Assembly: GCA_007118095.1 (NCBI GenBank)
Contig: SKSF01000076.1
Coordinates: forward strand, 1-60,892
Direction of reading: 5' to 3'
Source of the DNA: Dehalococcoidia bacterium
GTDB lineage: Bacteria; Chloroflexota; Dehalococcoidia; Tepidiformales; Tepidiformaceae
DNA: 60,892 nucleotides
Shown one piece after another: positions 1 through 7,569 of the stretch (positions are counted from its first letter, which is position 1; each line of letters starts with the position of its first letter). Both the position numbers and the translations under genes were made by a program. Under the pieces are notes generated by a model. The model searched no databases and was not told the origin of the DNA. It saw only the letters and a program-made list of their open reading frames with translations.

Positions 1-516
1 CTCGACCAGTGACGCCGCGTCCACCCACGCCAATGCCTGGTACCCGCCGAGCGATACGACTTCCACCACCATTTCCACACGTGCTGTCCCGGAGGGGGCC
101 GCTACGTCCAGGTGCAAGCTACTGAAGCCGGGCCCCGTCAGGTCCTGCTGATCAACCGGCGAATCCAGGGGCCTGTGAGAGCTATCGTAGAACTGGAGTG
201 AGAGCGACGCGCTTTGGGGCCATTGCGGGTCGACCGCCACCTGGATAGAAGCGTTGTAGTTTGCCCCCGCGCTGCCAGGGACGTTCTGGCGAATCTCCAC
301 CCTGCCCGGACCTTCCAGCCGCAGGGAGGGCGGACTGACTGCCGGTGATGTCGCTGTGGATGGTTGTCCCACGACAACCCAGTCGTCCGTCCCCTGGGCG
401 AAGTCCGGGTTCTGCAGGCGCTCGTTGGCCAGCCCTGGCTTTGGTTGCAGCAAGAAACCTGCTGCTGCAACGAGCAGCAGCGCAGATAGTGACACCCCCC
501 GGACTTCGTTGCGCAC
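1..516 (-). CDS. Secreted beta-sandwich (CBM4/9-like) protein, 3' end outside window
   Basis: An open frame runs 172 codons from a GTG at 516-514 to the left edge, so the C-terminus is missing. The N-terminus is a clear signal peptide: charged residues, a hydrophobic run LSALLLVAAAGFLL, then a likely cleavage near GLA. After it comes NPDFAQGTDDW, the pattern that opens CBM4/9-type galactose-binding-like domains (asparagine, acidic/aromatic pair, then a tryptophan), followed by alternating hydrophobic strands. The start lies 18 nt after the SDR stop in the same frame, with no ATG or other plausible start between, so cotranscription is likely. The binding target is unknown. The domain call rests on this short pattern. 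Confidence 0.6.
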   Translation of the reverse strand, partial: MRNEVRGVSLSALLLVAAAGFLLQPKPGLANERLQNPDFAQGTDDWVVVGQPSTATSPAVSPPSLRLEGPGRVEIRQNVPGSAGANYNASIQVAVDPQWPQSASLSLQFYDSSHRPLDSPVDQQDLTGPGFSSLHLDVAAPSGTARVEMVVEVVSLGGYQALAWVDAASLVE

Positions 517-534
517 CGCTGGACTGCCTCGAAG

Positions 535-1320
535 CTATCGAGCCTTCAACGGCGCGCTACCGAGGTGCATACCGGCATCCACGATAAGCACTTCGCCGGT
601 GACCAGGTCGGCTCCCTCCAGGAACCAGACGGCGGCCTGGGCCATGTCTTCCGGTGTTCCCGCCTTGCGCAGCGGCGTTGAGCGTTCCTGTGCCGCGACC
701 GCCTGCTCATAAGCCTCATCGCCCATTCCTCCTCGCAGCCAGCGCCCCTGGATGAAGCCGGGGCAGATGGTGTTCACGCGGATTTCCGGGCCCAGCGCCC
801 GGGCGAGCGAAAGGGTCATCGTGTTCAGCGCTCCCTTCGCCGCGGCATAGGCGACCGAGCTGCCGATGCCCATGACGCCCGCGACCGACGAAATGTTGAC
901 GACCGCGCCGCGCCCATGCTCCTGCATGGCAGGCGCCACCGCGCGGACCATCTGGTACGGGCCGATGACGTTCACCGCGTAGATGCGGTGGAAGTCGTCA
1001 GCGCTCAGTCCCTCCAGGTCCGCATGGTTCACAAACTGCGTCATCCCCGCATTGTTGATGAGCCCGTCGATACGGCCCCAGGCGTCAAGCGTTTCCTGTG
1101 CCATGCGGCGGCAATCGTCATCGTTCGAAACATCTGCCTGGCAGAGCAGCGTGCTCACCCCCAGCGCCTCGCACTCGGCCTGGGTCTCCTTCGCCTCTGC
1201 CTCACTCTTCGTGTAATTAATCACGACGTTGCACCCGCGTTCAGCCAGCATCTTCGCGCTCGCGGCGCCAACACCCGTGGCCGAACCTGTGACAATCACA
1301 GCCGCTCCGTTCATATCCAT
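535..1320 (-). CDS. SDR-family NAD(P)-dependent oxidoreductase
   Basis: Short-chain dehydrogenase/reductase of 261 residues, the usual classical SDR length. Visible motifs are the nucleotide-binding TGSATGVG (residues 11-18), NNAG (89-92), Asn117, the catalytic serine in NISS (about 144) and YAAAK (Tyr158, Lys162). The C-terminal half carries the FabG-like ICPGF and TGEVLIVDAG segments. I start at MDMNG (ATG at 1320; a second in-frame ATG follows at 1314), because the frame upstream has no SDR homology and would run into the divergent alcohol dehydrogenase. A TAGACT box (complement of 1354-1359) may be the -10. The substrate cannot be inferred. Downstream, 18 nt away, is a secreted protein gene. 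Confidence 0.9.
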   Translation of the reverse strand: MDMNGAAVIVTGSATGVGAASAKMLAERGCNVVINYTKSEAEAKETQAECEALGVSTLLCQADVSNDDDCRRMAQETLDAWGRIDGLINNAGMTQFVNHADLEGLSADDFHRIYAVNVIGPYQMVRAVAPAMQEHGRGAVVNISSVAGVMGIGSSVAYAAAKGALNTMTLSLARALGPEIRVNTICPGFIQGRWLRGGMGDEAYEQAVAAQERSTPLRKAGTPEDMAQAAVWFLEGADLVTGEVLIVDAGMHLGSAPLKAR

Positions 1321-1385
1321 GGACAAAAAACCCCCAACAGCGTGCGCCCGGAGTCTACCCGAAATCCACGTTGCTGCATCCGTCA

Positions 1386-1415
1386 TTGACAGCGCTTCGT
1401 TTGGCATCAAATGAT
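1386..1415 (+). promoter_or_regulatory. Promoter for the zinc alcohol dehydrogenase
   Basis: TTGACA at 1386-1391, an 18-nt spacer and AATGAT at 1410-1415. A strong AAGGAGG ribosome site follows just before the ATG at 1442. Confidence 0.5.
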
Positions 1416-1441
1416 CCAGTGCTGTCCTGAAGGAGGAACAA

Positions 1442-2515
1442 ATGAAAGCTGCTGTCATGCATGGGGTAAATCAACCCCTCACCATCGAAGACGTCGAAGT
1501 CGACGAACCTCGCCAGGGCGAAGTGCTCGTCAAAACCAGCGCCAGCGGCGTCTGTCACTCGGACCTGCACTTCATGGAGGGCTCCTACCCCACCCAGACC
1601 CCCATCGTCCTCGGACACGAGTCCGCTGGCGTCGTCGAAAAGGTGGGCGAAGGCGTGGTCAATGTGAAGCCGGGCGACCGCGTCGTCATCGCGTTCGTGA
1701 CGTCCTGCAGCCACTGTGCCAACTGCGTCCAGGGCAAGCCCCACCTCTGTGACAACACAGGCCGGCTCGGCCGGAACGACCGGCTCAAGTTGAACGGCCA
1801 GCCCATGGCACAGTTCGCGAACATGTCCGCGTTTGCCGAGTATCAGCTTGTTTCGGCAAACGCCTGTGTCCCTGTCCCCGACGGGGTTCCCATGGAAGTC
1901 GCCGCCCTTGTCGGCTGCTCGGTTATGACCGGTGTTGGCGCCGTCTCCAATACCGCCAAGATCCCGGTCGGCTCGACAGTTGCGGTCATCGGCGCTGGCG
2001 GCGTCGGTCTCAACGTCATCCAGGGCGCGAAGCTCGCCGGAGCGTCGCGCATCATCGCCGTCGATCTGCTCGAAAATAAGCTCGCCGCCGCCCGCGACTT
2101 CGGCGCCACGGATGTCGTCGACGCCTCCAGCGACGATGCTGTTAAGAAGGTCCAGGAAATCACCAGCGGTGGCGTCGATTACGCATTCGAAGCCATTGGC
2201 CTCGCGAAGACGGCCGAGCAGTGCTTCGGCATGGTGAAGCGCGGAGGCAAGGCAGTCGTCGTCGGCATGATCCCCGTCACGGACTCCGTGAATCTGCCCG
2301 GCGTCTCGTTCCTCCAGGAGAAAGGCATCATCGGAAGTTTCTACGGCTCAACCCGGCAGACCTACGACATGCCCTGGCTCATGGAGCTCTATCGCCAGAA
2401 GCGCCTCAAGATCGACGAGCTCATCACGAAACGCTGGAAACTCGACCAGATCAACGAAGCCTACGACTCCCTCAAGCAGGGCGAAGTCAATCGCTCCGTG
2501 CTGCTCTTCGACTAA
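1442..2515 (+). CDS. Zinc-dependent alcohol dehydrogenase (MDR family)
   Basis: A 357-residue medium-chain dehydrogenase that interconverts an alcohol and an aldehyde with NAD(H). Catalytic zinc ligands are visible as Cys38 (GVCHSD) and His59-Glu60 (GHES). The structural zinc lobe is Cys89, Cys92, Cys95 and Cys103. The Rossmann motif GAGGVG spans 184-189, and Asp208 in IIAVD suggests NAD rather than NADP preference. The ATG is preceded by AAGGAGGAACAA, one of the best ribosome sites in the window. The gene is a single unit ending at the perfect hairpin at 2539-2568. The exact alcohol is not determinable; class III/aryl-alcohol types are the closest by pattern. Confidence 0.93.
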   Translation: MKAAVMHGVNQPLTIEDVEVDEPRQGEVLVKTSASGVCHSDLHFMEGSYPTQTPIVLGHESAGVVEKVGEGVVNVKPGDRVVIAFVTSCSHCANCVQGKPHLCDNTGRLGRNDRLKLNGQPMAQFANMSAFAEYQLVSANACVPVPDGVPMEVAALVGCSVMTGVGAVSNTAKIPVGSTVAVIGAGGVGLNVIQGAKLAGASRIIAVDLLENKLAAARDFGATDVVDASSDDAVKKVQEITSGGVDYAFEAIGLAKTAEQCFGMVKRGGKAVVVGMIPVTDSVNLPGVSFLQEKGIIGSFYGSTRQTYDMPWLMELYRQKRLKIDELITKRWKLDQINEAYDSLKQGEVNRSVLLFD

Positions 2516-2538
2516 TCACAAGGACGGCCATAGCGAAC

Positions 2539-2568
2539 AACGGGGCGCTTCAACTGAAGCGCCCCGTT
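2539..2568. terminator. Bidirectional terminator hairpin
   Basis: Perfect 14-nt inverted arms (2539-2552 and 2555-2568, AACGGGGCGCTTCA and its complement) between convergent genes. No long T tract follows on either side. Confidence 0.7.
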
Positions 2569-2591
2569 GCGATCAGACGTCGTTCTGGCGC

Positions 2592-3065
2592 TCAACCCTT
2601 CGTACAGGACAGCACCGGGTCGTAGTCGGGCAGCTCAATGATCTTTTCCGCAGGCTGGATCCACGCGATCTTGCCGTCCTTCCCGACGACAATGACGACG
2701 CGGTTCGCGACGCCGCGTCCCTCAACCAGCACGCCGTACTTCTTCGCCGTTTCTCCCTGCGGGTTCGCGTCACTCAGGATGGGATAGTCCACTCCCAGGT
2801 GCTCTTTCCATGCCTGCTGTGCCCAGGACCCGTCCGTTGAGATAACGACCGGGATGGCGCCCTGCGACTCGAATTCCGCGCGCTTCTCCTCGATCACGGG
2901 CAGATGGTTGCTGCACACCGGCGAAAACGCGGCCGGCACAAAGTTCAGGATGACGGCGTTCTTTCCGCGATAGTCGCTGAGCTTGAACTTGTCGCCGGTG
3001 GTACTCGCGGGGAGTTCAAAATCCGGCGCTTCGTCACCAACCTTCAGCGTTGTTGTTTCAGCCAT
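2592..3065 (-). CDS. Peroxiredoxin (AhpC/TSA, Cys form)
   Basis: A 157-residue thiol peroxidase reducing H2O2 and organic peroxides. The active-site segment PAAFSPVC places the peroxidatic cysteine at residue 51. A second cysteine near the C-terminus (LSC, about 154) could be a resolving residue. The ATG at 3065 is chosen because AAGAGGTGACC lies directly upstream; the longer frame begins in this ribosome site. It is a useful internal comparison for the second peroxiredoxin at 17521, which has UGA at the aligned position. Convergent with the ADH and followed by the shared hairpin. Confidence 0.93.
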   Translation of the reverse strand: MAETTTLKVGDEAPDFELPASTTGDKFKLSDYRGKNAVILNFVPAAFSPVCSNHLPVIEEKRAEFESQGAIPVVISTDGSWAQQAWKEHLGVDYPILSDANPQGETAKKYGVLVEGRGVANRVVIVVGKDGKIAWIQPAEKIIELPDYDPVLSCTKG

Positions 3066-3149
3066 GGTCACCTCTTCTTTGTTTACTTGCTTCAACCAGT
3101 ACGCCAGTCGGTCCCGAAACGTTTAAAGCAAGCGGGTGCACGAAGACCT

Positions 3150-3953
3150 TCAGTCTTTCCGGCCGAACTGACCCGGCTGACGCCCCTCCCCGGGCGGCCC
3201 GGCAAACGCCTGGCCAATTTCCATCCATTCCCGCGCGAGCGGCCCTTCCACCGCCAGCAATGTGTCATCAACGTGCCGCCGCCGCGTCAGCACACAGCAG
3301 AACTCGTAGGCATCGCCGCTGACCCGGTTCTCGGCATTGCTGTCGCCGAACTCCCAGACCTGCCCGCCGGGGCTGTGCAGCTGGACGAACACATTGCCCG
3401 CTGGCACGTCCATTCCCCGGTTCTGGTACGAAAACGGGCGTGCCCGCACCGCGATGAACGCGATATGCCGGAGCCGGTCAGTCTGCGGTGCATCCGCAGC
3501 CACCGCATCGGCAACGTCCAATCCGTGCGACCACGTTTCCATCAGCCGCGCCGTGAGAAACGACGCCGGGCTCATTGCGGGGCCGTACCACGGCACGCGT
3601 TCCGGCGGGACGCTCTCGCGGGCTGCCGCAACAAGTGCGTTCGATGCTGCGCGCCACCGGGCGAGCAGTTCCCCGGGTGTCATTGCGCGACCTTCGGCAA
3701 GATACCGCTCCTCGAAGCTGCCCGGTCCCTGGCGCTCGCGTTCCGCTTGCTCCCGGAAACCTTCCGGGTCAGCCCACCCCAGCCGTGCTGCCTCGTCGAA
3801 CTGGGCAAGGTGCGTCACCTGGTCGCGCACCAGCCACCCGGGCGCGTGCGTGTCCCGGTCCCAGTCAGCCGGTTCGAGCGTATCGAGGAGGTCGCCCAGT
3901 GCCGCCTGCTCCGCTTCGAGGTCGTCAACAATCTCCCGCAAACGTTCGTCCAC
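3150..3953 (-). CDS. DinB / maleylpyruvate isomerase-like protein (TIGR03084-type)
   Basis: A 267-residue protein with the four-helix DinB/MDMPI_N fold: the N-terminal helix, the THLAQFDEAA segment with a metal-ligand histidine, and the ETWSHGLDVADA segment with the second histidine region. A C-terminal SCP2-like part follows (PAGNVFVQLHSPGGQVWEFGDS, then GDAYEFCCVLTRRR). Members with this layout are annotated as TIGR03084-type or mycothiol-dependent maleylpyruvate isomerase-like proteins. The thiol cofactor in this organism is unknown, so I do not assign a reaction. The start is a GTG at 3953 with AGAAGGAC upstream. Divergent from the CoA-transferase pair. Confidence 0.75.
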   Translation of the reverse strand: MDERLREIVDDLEAEQAALGDLLDTLEPADWDRDTHAPGWLVRDQVTHLAQFDEAARLGWADPEGFREQAERERQGPGSFEERYLAEGRAMTPGELLARWRAASNALVAAARESVPPERVPWYGPAMSPASFLTARLMETWSHGLDVADAVAADAPQTDRLRHIAFIAVRARPFSYQNRGMDVPAGNVFVQLHSPGGQVWEFGDSNAENRVSGDAYEFCCVLTRRRHVDDTLLAVEGPLAREWMEIGQAFAGPPGEGRQPGQFGRKD

Positions 3954-4012
3954 CGCGTTGTCCTTCTTTCTCTTCGTCCCGTGGCACTATGCGCATTGGG
4001 CCGTGAGGTGCG

Positions 4013-4018
4013 TAGAAT
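4013..4018 (+). promoter_or_regulatory. -10 box of a probable leaderless gene
   Basis: TAGAAT ends 8 nt before the GTG at 4027, and no Shine-Dalgarno sequence is present. This supports that start codon. Confidence 0.4.
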
Positions 4019-4026
4019 ACGGCTTC

Positions 4027-5262
4027 GTGGGACGGCTGCCGCTCGAAGGAATACGCATCTGCGACCTGACCTGGATCATCGCCGGGCCAACCGCCACGCG
4101 CGTCCTCGCCGATTTCGGCGCCGACGTCATCCGGGTCGAACACGGGCAGGCAGTCGACGCCATCCGGCTCGGGCGGCCTATTGTCGGCGAATCGCCCACG
4201 CTGAACAATTCCGGATTCTTTAACTACATCAACCGCAACAAGCGCAGCGTCCTCCTCAATGTGCGCCACCCCATGGGCCACGACCTGCTGAAGCGGCTCA
4301 TCGCCAGCTCGGATGTCGTTGTCGAAAACTTCTCGAGCGGTGTGATGGATTCATGGGGCCTGGGGTATGACGAGCTTCGCTCCATCCGGGAAGACATTAT
4401 CTATTGCGCGCTATCCGGCTTTGGCCACAGCGGCCGGGATAAGGAATACACCACATGGGGTCCCACCGCGCAGGCGCTCAGTGGCCTCTCAATCATGTCG
4501 GGACTGCCCGGGAAGCAGCCCGCCGGCTGGGGCTACAGCTACATGGACCACACCGCGGGCTACTACGCTGCCAGCGCCATCATGATGGCCCTCTACCACC
4601 GTCAGCAGACCGGTGAAGGACAGCAAATCGACCTTTCCCAGGTGGAAGCCGGCACTGTGCTCACCGGGCCCGCCTTCCTCGATGCCACCGTGAACGGCCA
4701 CTCCTGGCGCCGTGAAGGCCTCCCGCCCGGTAATCGCGCCTGGCAGCCCGAAGTTGCGCCGCACAACACTTATCCCTGCGCTGGCGAGGACCGCTGGATT
4801 GCCATCGCCGTCATGAACGACGCCGAGTGGCAGGCGCTCGTCCGTGCCATGGACGAGCCCGCCTGGGCAACCGACAGCCGCTTTGCCACGAACGAGGGCC
4901 GCCTGCAAAACCAGGACGAACTCGATGAGCACATCGCGGCCTGGACCCGCGAACAGTCCGACCGCGACCTCACGGCCTTTCTGCAGGCGGCGGGCGTCCG
5001 GGCCGGCCTGGTCCAGAAGGCCAGTGACCGTTTCGAAGACGACCCGCAGCTCGCCGCGCGCGGCTGGTGGCATAACCTATCGCACGCCGAGCTCGACGAT
5101 TGCGAGTACGACGGCGTCGTCCCGCGGCTCGACGCCACTCCCGGCGAGCTGCGCACAGCGTCGCCGCTCCTTGGGGAGCATACCCACGAGGTCATGACCG
5201 GCATCCTCGGCCTCAGCGACGAGGAATACATCGACCACGAAACCGCCGGGGTGTTCATGTGA
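4027..5262 (+). CDS. CaiB/BaiF class III CoA-transferase, first of a pair
   Basis: A 411-residue family III CoA-transferase, moving CoA between acids through an aspartyl-CoA intermediate. Family landmarks are LEGIRICDLTWIIAGPTATRVLADFGADVIRVE at the N-terminus, NRNKRSV near 70, and the catalytic aspartate at 174 in YMDHTAGYYAA. The GTG at 4027 gives the family's normal N-terminus; an alternative in-frame GTG is at 4003. Its stop overlaps the start of the next CoA-transferase (GTGA at 5259-5262), so both are translationally coupled and may form a heteromeric enzyme, as in Chloroflexus SmtAB. The acyl substrate is unknown. Confidence 0.9.
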   Translation: MGRLPLEGIRICDLTWIIAGPTATRVLADFGADVIRVEHGQAVDAIRLGRPIVGESPTLNNSGFFNYINRNKRSVLLNVRHPMGHDLLKRLIASSDVVVENFSSGVMDSWGLGYDELRSIREDIIYCALSGFGHSGRDKEYTTWGPTAQALSGLSIMSGLPGKQPAGWGYSYMDHTAGYYAASAIMMALYHRQQTGEGQQIDLSQVEAGTVLTGPAFLDATVNGHSWRREGLPPGNRAWQPEVAPHNTYPCAGEDRWIAIAVMNDAEWQALVRAMDEPAWATDSRFATNEGRLQNQDELDEHIAAWTREQSDRDLTAFLQAAGVRAGLVQKASDRFEDDPQLAARGWWHNLSHAELDDCEYDGVVPRLDATPGELRTASPLLGEHTHEVMTGILGLSDEEYIDHETAGVFM

Positions 5263-6476
5263 GCGGCCCTCTCACCGGTCTGCGCGTCGTTGAGTTTTGC
5301 GACGAGCTGGGACAGCTTGCCGGCAAACTCCTGGCCGATATGGGCGCCGACGTCATCAAAGTTGAGCCCCCGTCGGGCTCTTCCGCCCGCACCATTGGCC
5401 CGTTCGTGAAAGACATCCCCGGCCCCGACCGCTCGCTCAACTTCTGGTACTACAACACCAACAAGCGCTCCGCGACCTTTGACCTCGAAAACTCCGATGA
5501 GGACCGCGCAGTGGTGCGGCGCCTGTGCCTCGCCGCTGACATCGTCATCGAAGACCGCTCGCCCGGTGCACTTGCCGCGCACGGGCTCGACTACCCATCG
5601 CTTGCGGCGGAAGCGCCGGGGATCATTTACTGCGCTATCACCCCCTTTGGGCAGGACGGCCCCTGGGCGCAGTATCAAACGTCGGACCTGGTGAGTCTCG
5701 CGCTCGGCGGCCCCATGGCCATGAACGGCTACGACCCGGAGGATGCACCCGGCGCGCCACCGATTCACGGCAATGGCGACCAGGCCTACAACACCGCCTG
5801 CCACGCGGCGCTGCATGGCATCCTCGCCGCGCTGCTCGTCCGTACGAAGAGCGGCGGCGATGGGCAATACATCGACTGTTCGATGCACGAAGCCCTGAGC
5901 TGCACCACCGAAGTTGGCATGCCGTACTGGCTGTACAAACGCGAGAACGTCATCCGCCAGACCGGCCGGCACGCGGCGGCCCAGCGCACGGAACGCTGGA
6001 TGTACCGGGCCGCAGACGGGCGCGATGTGCTCATATTCGGCGTGGGCCGCGACAACCGCACCTGGTCCGACATCAAGACCTGGATGCAGAGCCATGGCTT
6101 TGGCAAGCAGTTCGACGAAGAGCGGTTCGACGACCCCATGGCGCGTCAGCCCGCCCGCGGCACGCCGGAGGCCAAAGAGATCCTCGCCGAGCTCGGCGCC
6201 TTTATCGCCAGCCAGCCGGCCGAGGAAATCTACCGGGGCGGCCAGCAGAGGGGGCAGGCCTGGGGGATCGTGCTGGCGCCTGACGAGATGTTGAACGACC
6301 CGCACTGGTGGGACCGCGGATTCTTTGCCGAGGTCACCGGCGAAGGCGTGGACGAGCCCGTACTCATGCCAGGAGCCCCCTACATCTTCAGCAGGACGCC
6401 CTGGGAACTCCGCCGCCCGGCCCCCAAACTCGGCGAGCACACCGACGAAGTTCGCGCGGAGCTCGCTGCCCCGTAA
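5259..6476 (+). CDS. CaiB/BaiF class III CoA-transferase, second of a pair
   Basis: A 405-residue paralogue of the upstream gene, starting at a GTG that overlaps its TGA. It shows the same family order: LTGLRVVEFCDELGQLAGKLLADMGADVIKVEPP, NTNKRSATFDL, and a candidate catalytic aspartate, also residue 174, in GNGDQAYNTACHAALHG. The C-terminal half has the expected small-domain segments. Both copies keep Asp174, so neither looks like a dead structural subunit. The overlap argues for stoichiometric synthesis and a shared complex. Substrate not determinable. Confidence 0.88.
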   Translation: MSGPLTGLRVVEFCDELGQLAGKLLADMGADVIKVEPPSGSSARTIGPFVKDIPGPDRSLNFWYYNTNKRSATFDLENSDEDRAVVRRLCLAADIVIEDRSPGALAAHGLDYPSLAAEAPGIIYCAITPFGQDGPWAQYQTSDLVSLALGGPMAMNGYDPEDAPGAPPIHGNGDQAYNTACHAALHGILAALLVRTKSGGDGQYIDCSMHEALSCTTEVGMPYWLYKRENVIRQTGRHAAAQRTERWMYRAADGRDVLIFGVGRDNRTWSDIKTWMQSHGFGKQFDEERFDDPMARQPARGTPEAKEILAELGAFIASQPAEEIYRGGQQRGQAWGIVLAPDEMLNDPHWWDRGFFAEVTGEGVDEPVLMPGAPYIFSRTPWELRRPAPKLGEHTDEVRAELAAP

Positions 6477-6569
6477 TCACCTGTTCATCGGTTGGAAATC
6501 GCCCGGAAACATCGATTACCGACGCTGTGTGTACCGGGGTGCAGGCATCGCCAAGACCTGTGTCCCCGT

Positions 6570-6609
6570 GAGCCGGCGCATTCGCCGTTCCCCTCGAATG
6601 CGCCGGCTC
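6570..6609. terminator. Hairpin downstream of the CoA-transferase pair
   Basis: Perfect 15-nt arms (6570-6584 and 6595-6609) around a 10-nt loop. A second hairpin follows at once. Confidence 0.5.
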
Positions 6610-6611
6610 CT

Positions 6612-6643
6612 GGCGAGGGGTCTTGCTGTCCCGGCCCCTCGCC
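6612..6643. terminator. Second tandem hairpin
   Basis: Perfect 9-nt arms GGCGAGGGG and CCCCTCGCC (6612-6620 and 6635-6643). It sits just upstream of the GTG at 6673, so it could act as terminator or leader structure. Confidence 0.4.
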
Positions 6644-6672
6644 ACTCCTCATCTTTGGGACGGGAGCAACTG

Positions 6673-6918
6673 GTGACACTGCACGCACATCCCCTTGCCA
6701 CACAGCGCATCGCCGACGTTGTCCGCTTCGATGCCGTCACGGCCCACGTTTTCGCGGACCTCGGGATCGGACCGCGCTACACATCGTGGACCGTCGCTGC
6801 GGCCGCGCGCGCCGAGGGGGTGAATATTGATCGATTGGTCCGCTCGCTGATCGCTGCCCTGGGGCGGAAACGTGCGCCGGGGAACGACCCGGCGGCTCTC
6901 CTCACGGGATCTGGATAA
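6673..6918 (+). CDS. Small ScdA_N/DUF542-like domain protein
   Basis: An 81-residue protein from a GTG with CGGGAGCAACT upstream as ribosome site. The segment TQRIADVVRFDAVTAHVFADLGIG, then TVAAAARAEGVNIDRLVRSL, matches the helical ScdA_N/DUF542 or DUF1858 pattern found at the N-terminus of iron-sulfur repair (RIC) proteins. The usual Cys-Cys motif after GI is replaced by GPRYTSW, so metal chemistry like RIC is unlikely. It stands alone and overlaps the convergent LysM gene by 17 nt at its end. Function unknown. Confidence 0.6.
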   Translation: MTLHAHPLATQRIADVVRFDAVTAHVFADLGIGPRYTSWTVAAAARAEGVNIDRLVRSLIAALGRKRAPGNDPAALLTGSG

Positions 6919-7558
6919 CCTGGTCGATCTGGAGTGCCGTGCAGTCGATGTTGTTCACCCTGACCAGCTCGTCAACATCGACGCCGTGAGCGTTCGCGAT
7001 GGTCTGGCAGTTATCGCCCTGCTGGACGACATATTCTTGCGTCGCTGGCTCGGGTTCTGGCTCGGGTTCGTCAGCGGGTTCGTCTGCCGGCTCGTCCACC
7101 GGTTCATCGGCGGGTTCCTCTTCCACCGTGGCTGGCACAGTCAGCTCATCGCCGGGAAGGATGTTCGTGCAGTTCGCATCGATTTGCGGGTTCGCACCGA
7201 GCAATCCCTCGAGAGACACCCCGAGGCTCGATGCGATGGCGTTACAGGTGTCACCAGGCTGCACAGTGTAAGTCTCGCCTGTTCCACCCGTGTCCCCATC
7301 GCCATTGCCAGCGGTGACCGCCGGATCATCATCTCCGCCAACGTCCCCGGTCACGCCGCTGGGTGCCTCAATGGTGTTGTCGCCAATGTGGTACACCATC
7401 TCCGGGTCGAGCCGGTTCGTTGTCTCGACGGATGCGGGGTCGGTCAGCCGGGGACCGTCGTTCTCCTCCGTGTTGCCACCGCCGCCGCACGCAGCAATCA
7501 CAAGGGCGATCGCCGTTGTCAACGCGGCTGTCACATATCGTCGTGCCACGCCAAGCAT
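6902..7558 (-). CDS. LysM-domain lipoprotein
   Basis: A 218-residue lipoprotein precursor: hydrophobic leader and lipobox VIAAC (Cys24), a low-complexity linker, LysM 1 (about 96-141, YTVQPGDTCNAIASSLG), an acidic DEPADEP repeat linker (about 147-172) and LysM 2 (about 175-218, YVVQQGDNCQTIANAHG). LysM domains bind N-acetylglucosamine-containing glycans such as peptidoglycan. Cysteine pairs inside each LysM repeat (PGDTC with the DANC loop; QGDNC with NIDC) suggest disulfides and an extracellular location. It lies 11 nt after the M28 peptidase gene and is probably cotranscribed with it. Confidence 0.88.
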   Translation of the reverse strand: MLGVARRYVTAALTTAIALVIAACGGGGNTEENDGPRLTDPASVETTNRLDPEMVYHIGDNTIEAPSGVTGDVGGDDDPAVTAGNGDGDTGGTGETYTVQPGDTCNAIASSLGVSLEGLLGANPQIDANCTNILPGDELTVPATVEEEPADEPVDEPADEPADEPEPEPEPATQEYVVQQGDNCQTIANAHGVDVDELVRVNNIDCTALQIDQVIQIP

Positions 7559-7569
7559 CCTAGCCAGCC

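Noticed and set aside
1321-1458. N-terminal extension of the SDR frame
   Set aside because: It crosses the divergent promoter and the alcohol dehydrogenase start; the SDR fold begins at MDMNG.
3337-4026. N-terminal extension of the first CoA-transferase frame
   Set aside because: It lies antisense to the DinB-like gene and is Ser/Arg-rich without homology; the family starts at LEGIRICDL.
4770-6440. Long minus-strand open frame opposite the CoA-transferases
   Set aside because: Shadow frame; the plus strand has intact family motifs throughout.
6570-6643. Tandem repeats as a CRISPR fragment
   Set aside because: The two hairpins differ in sequence and there are no spacers or cas genes.
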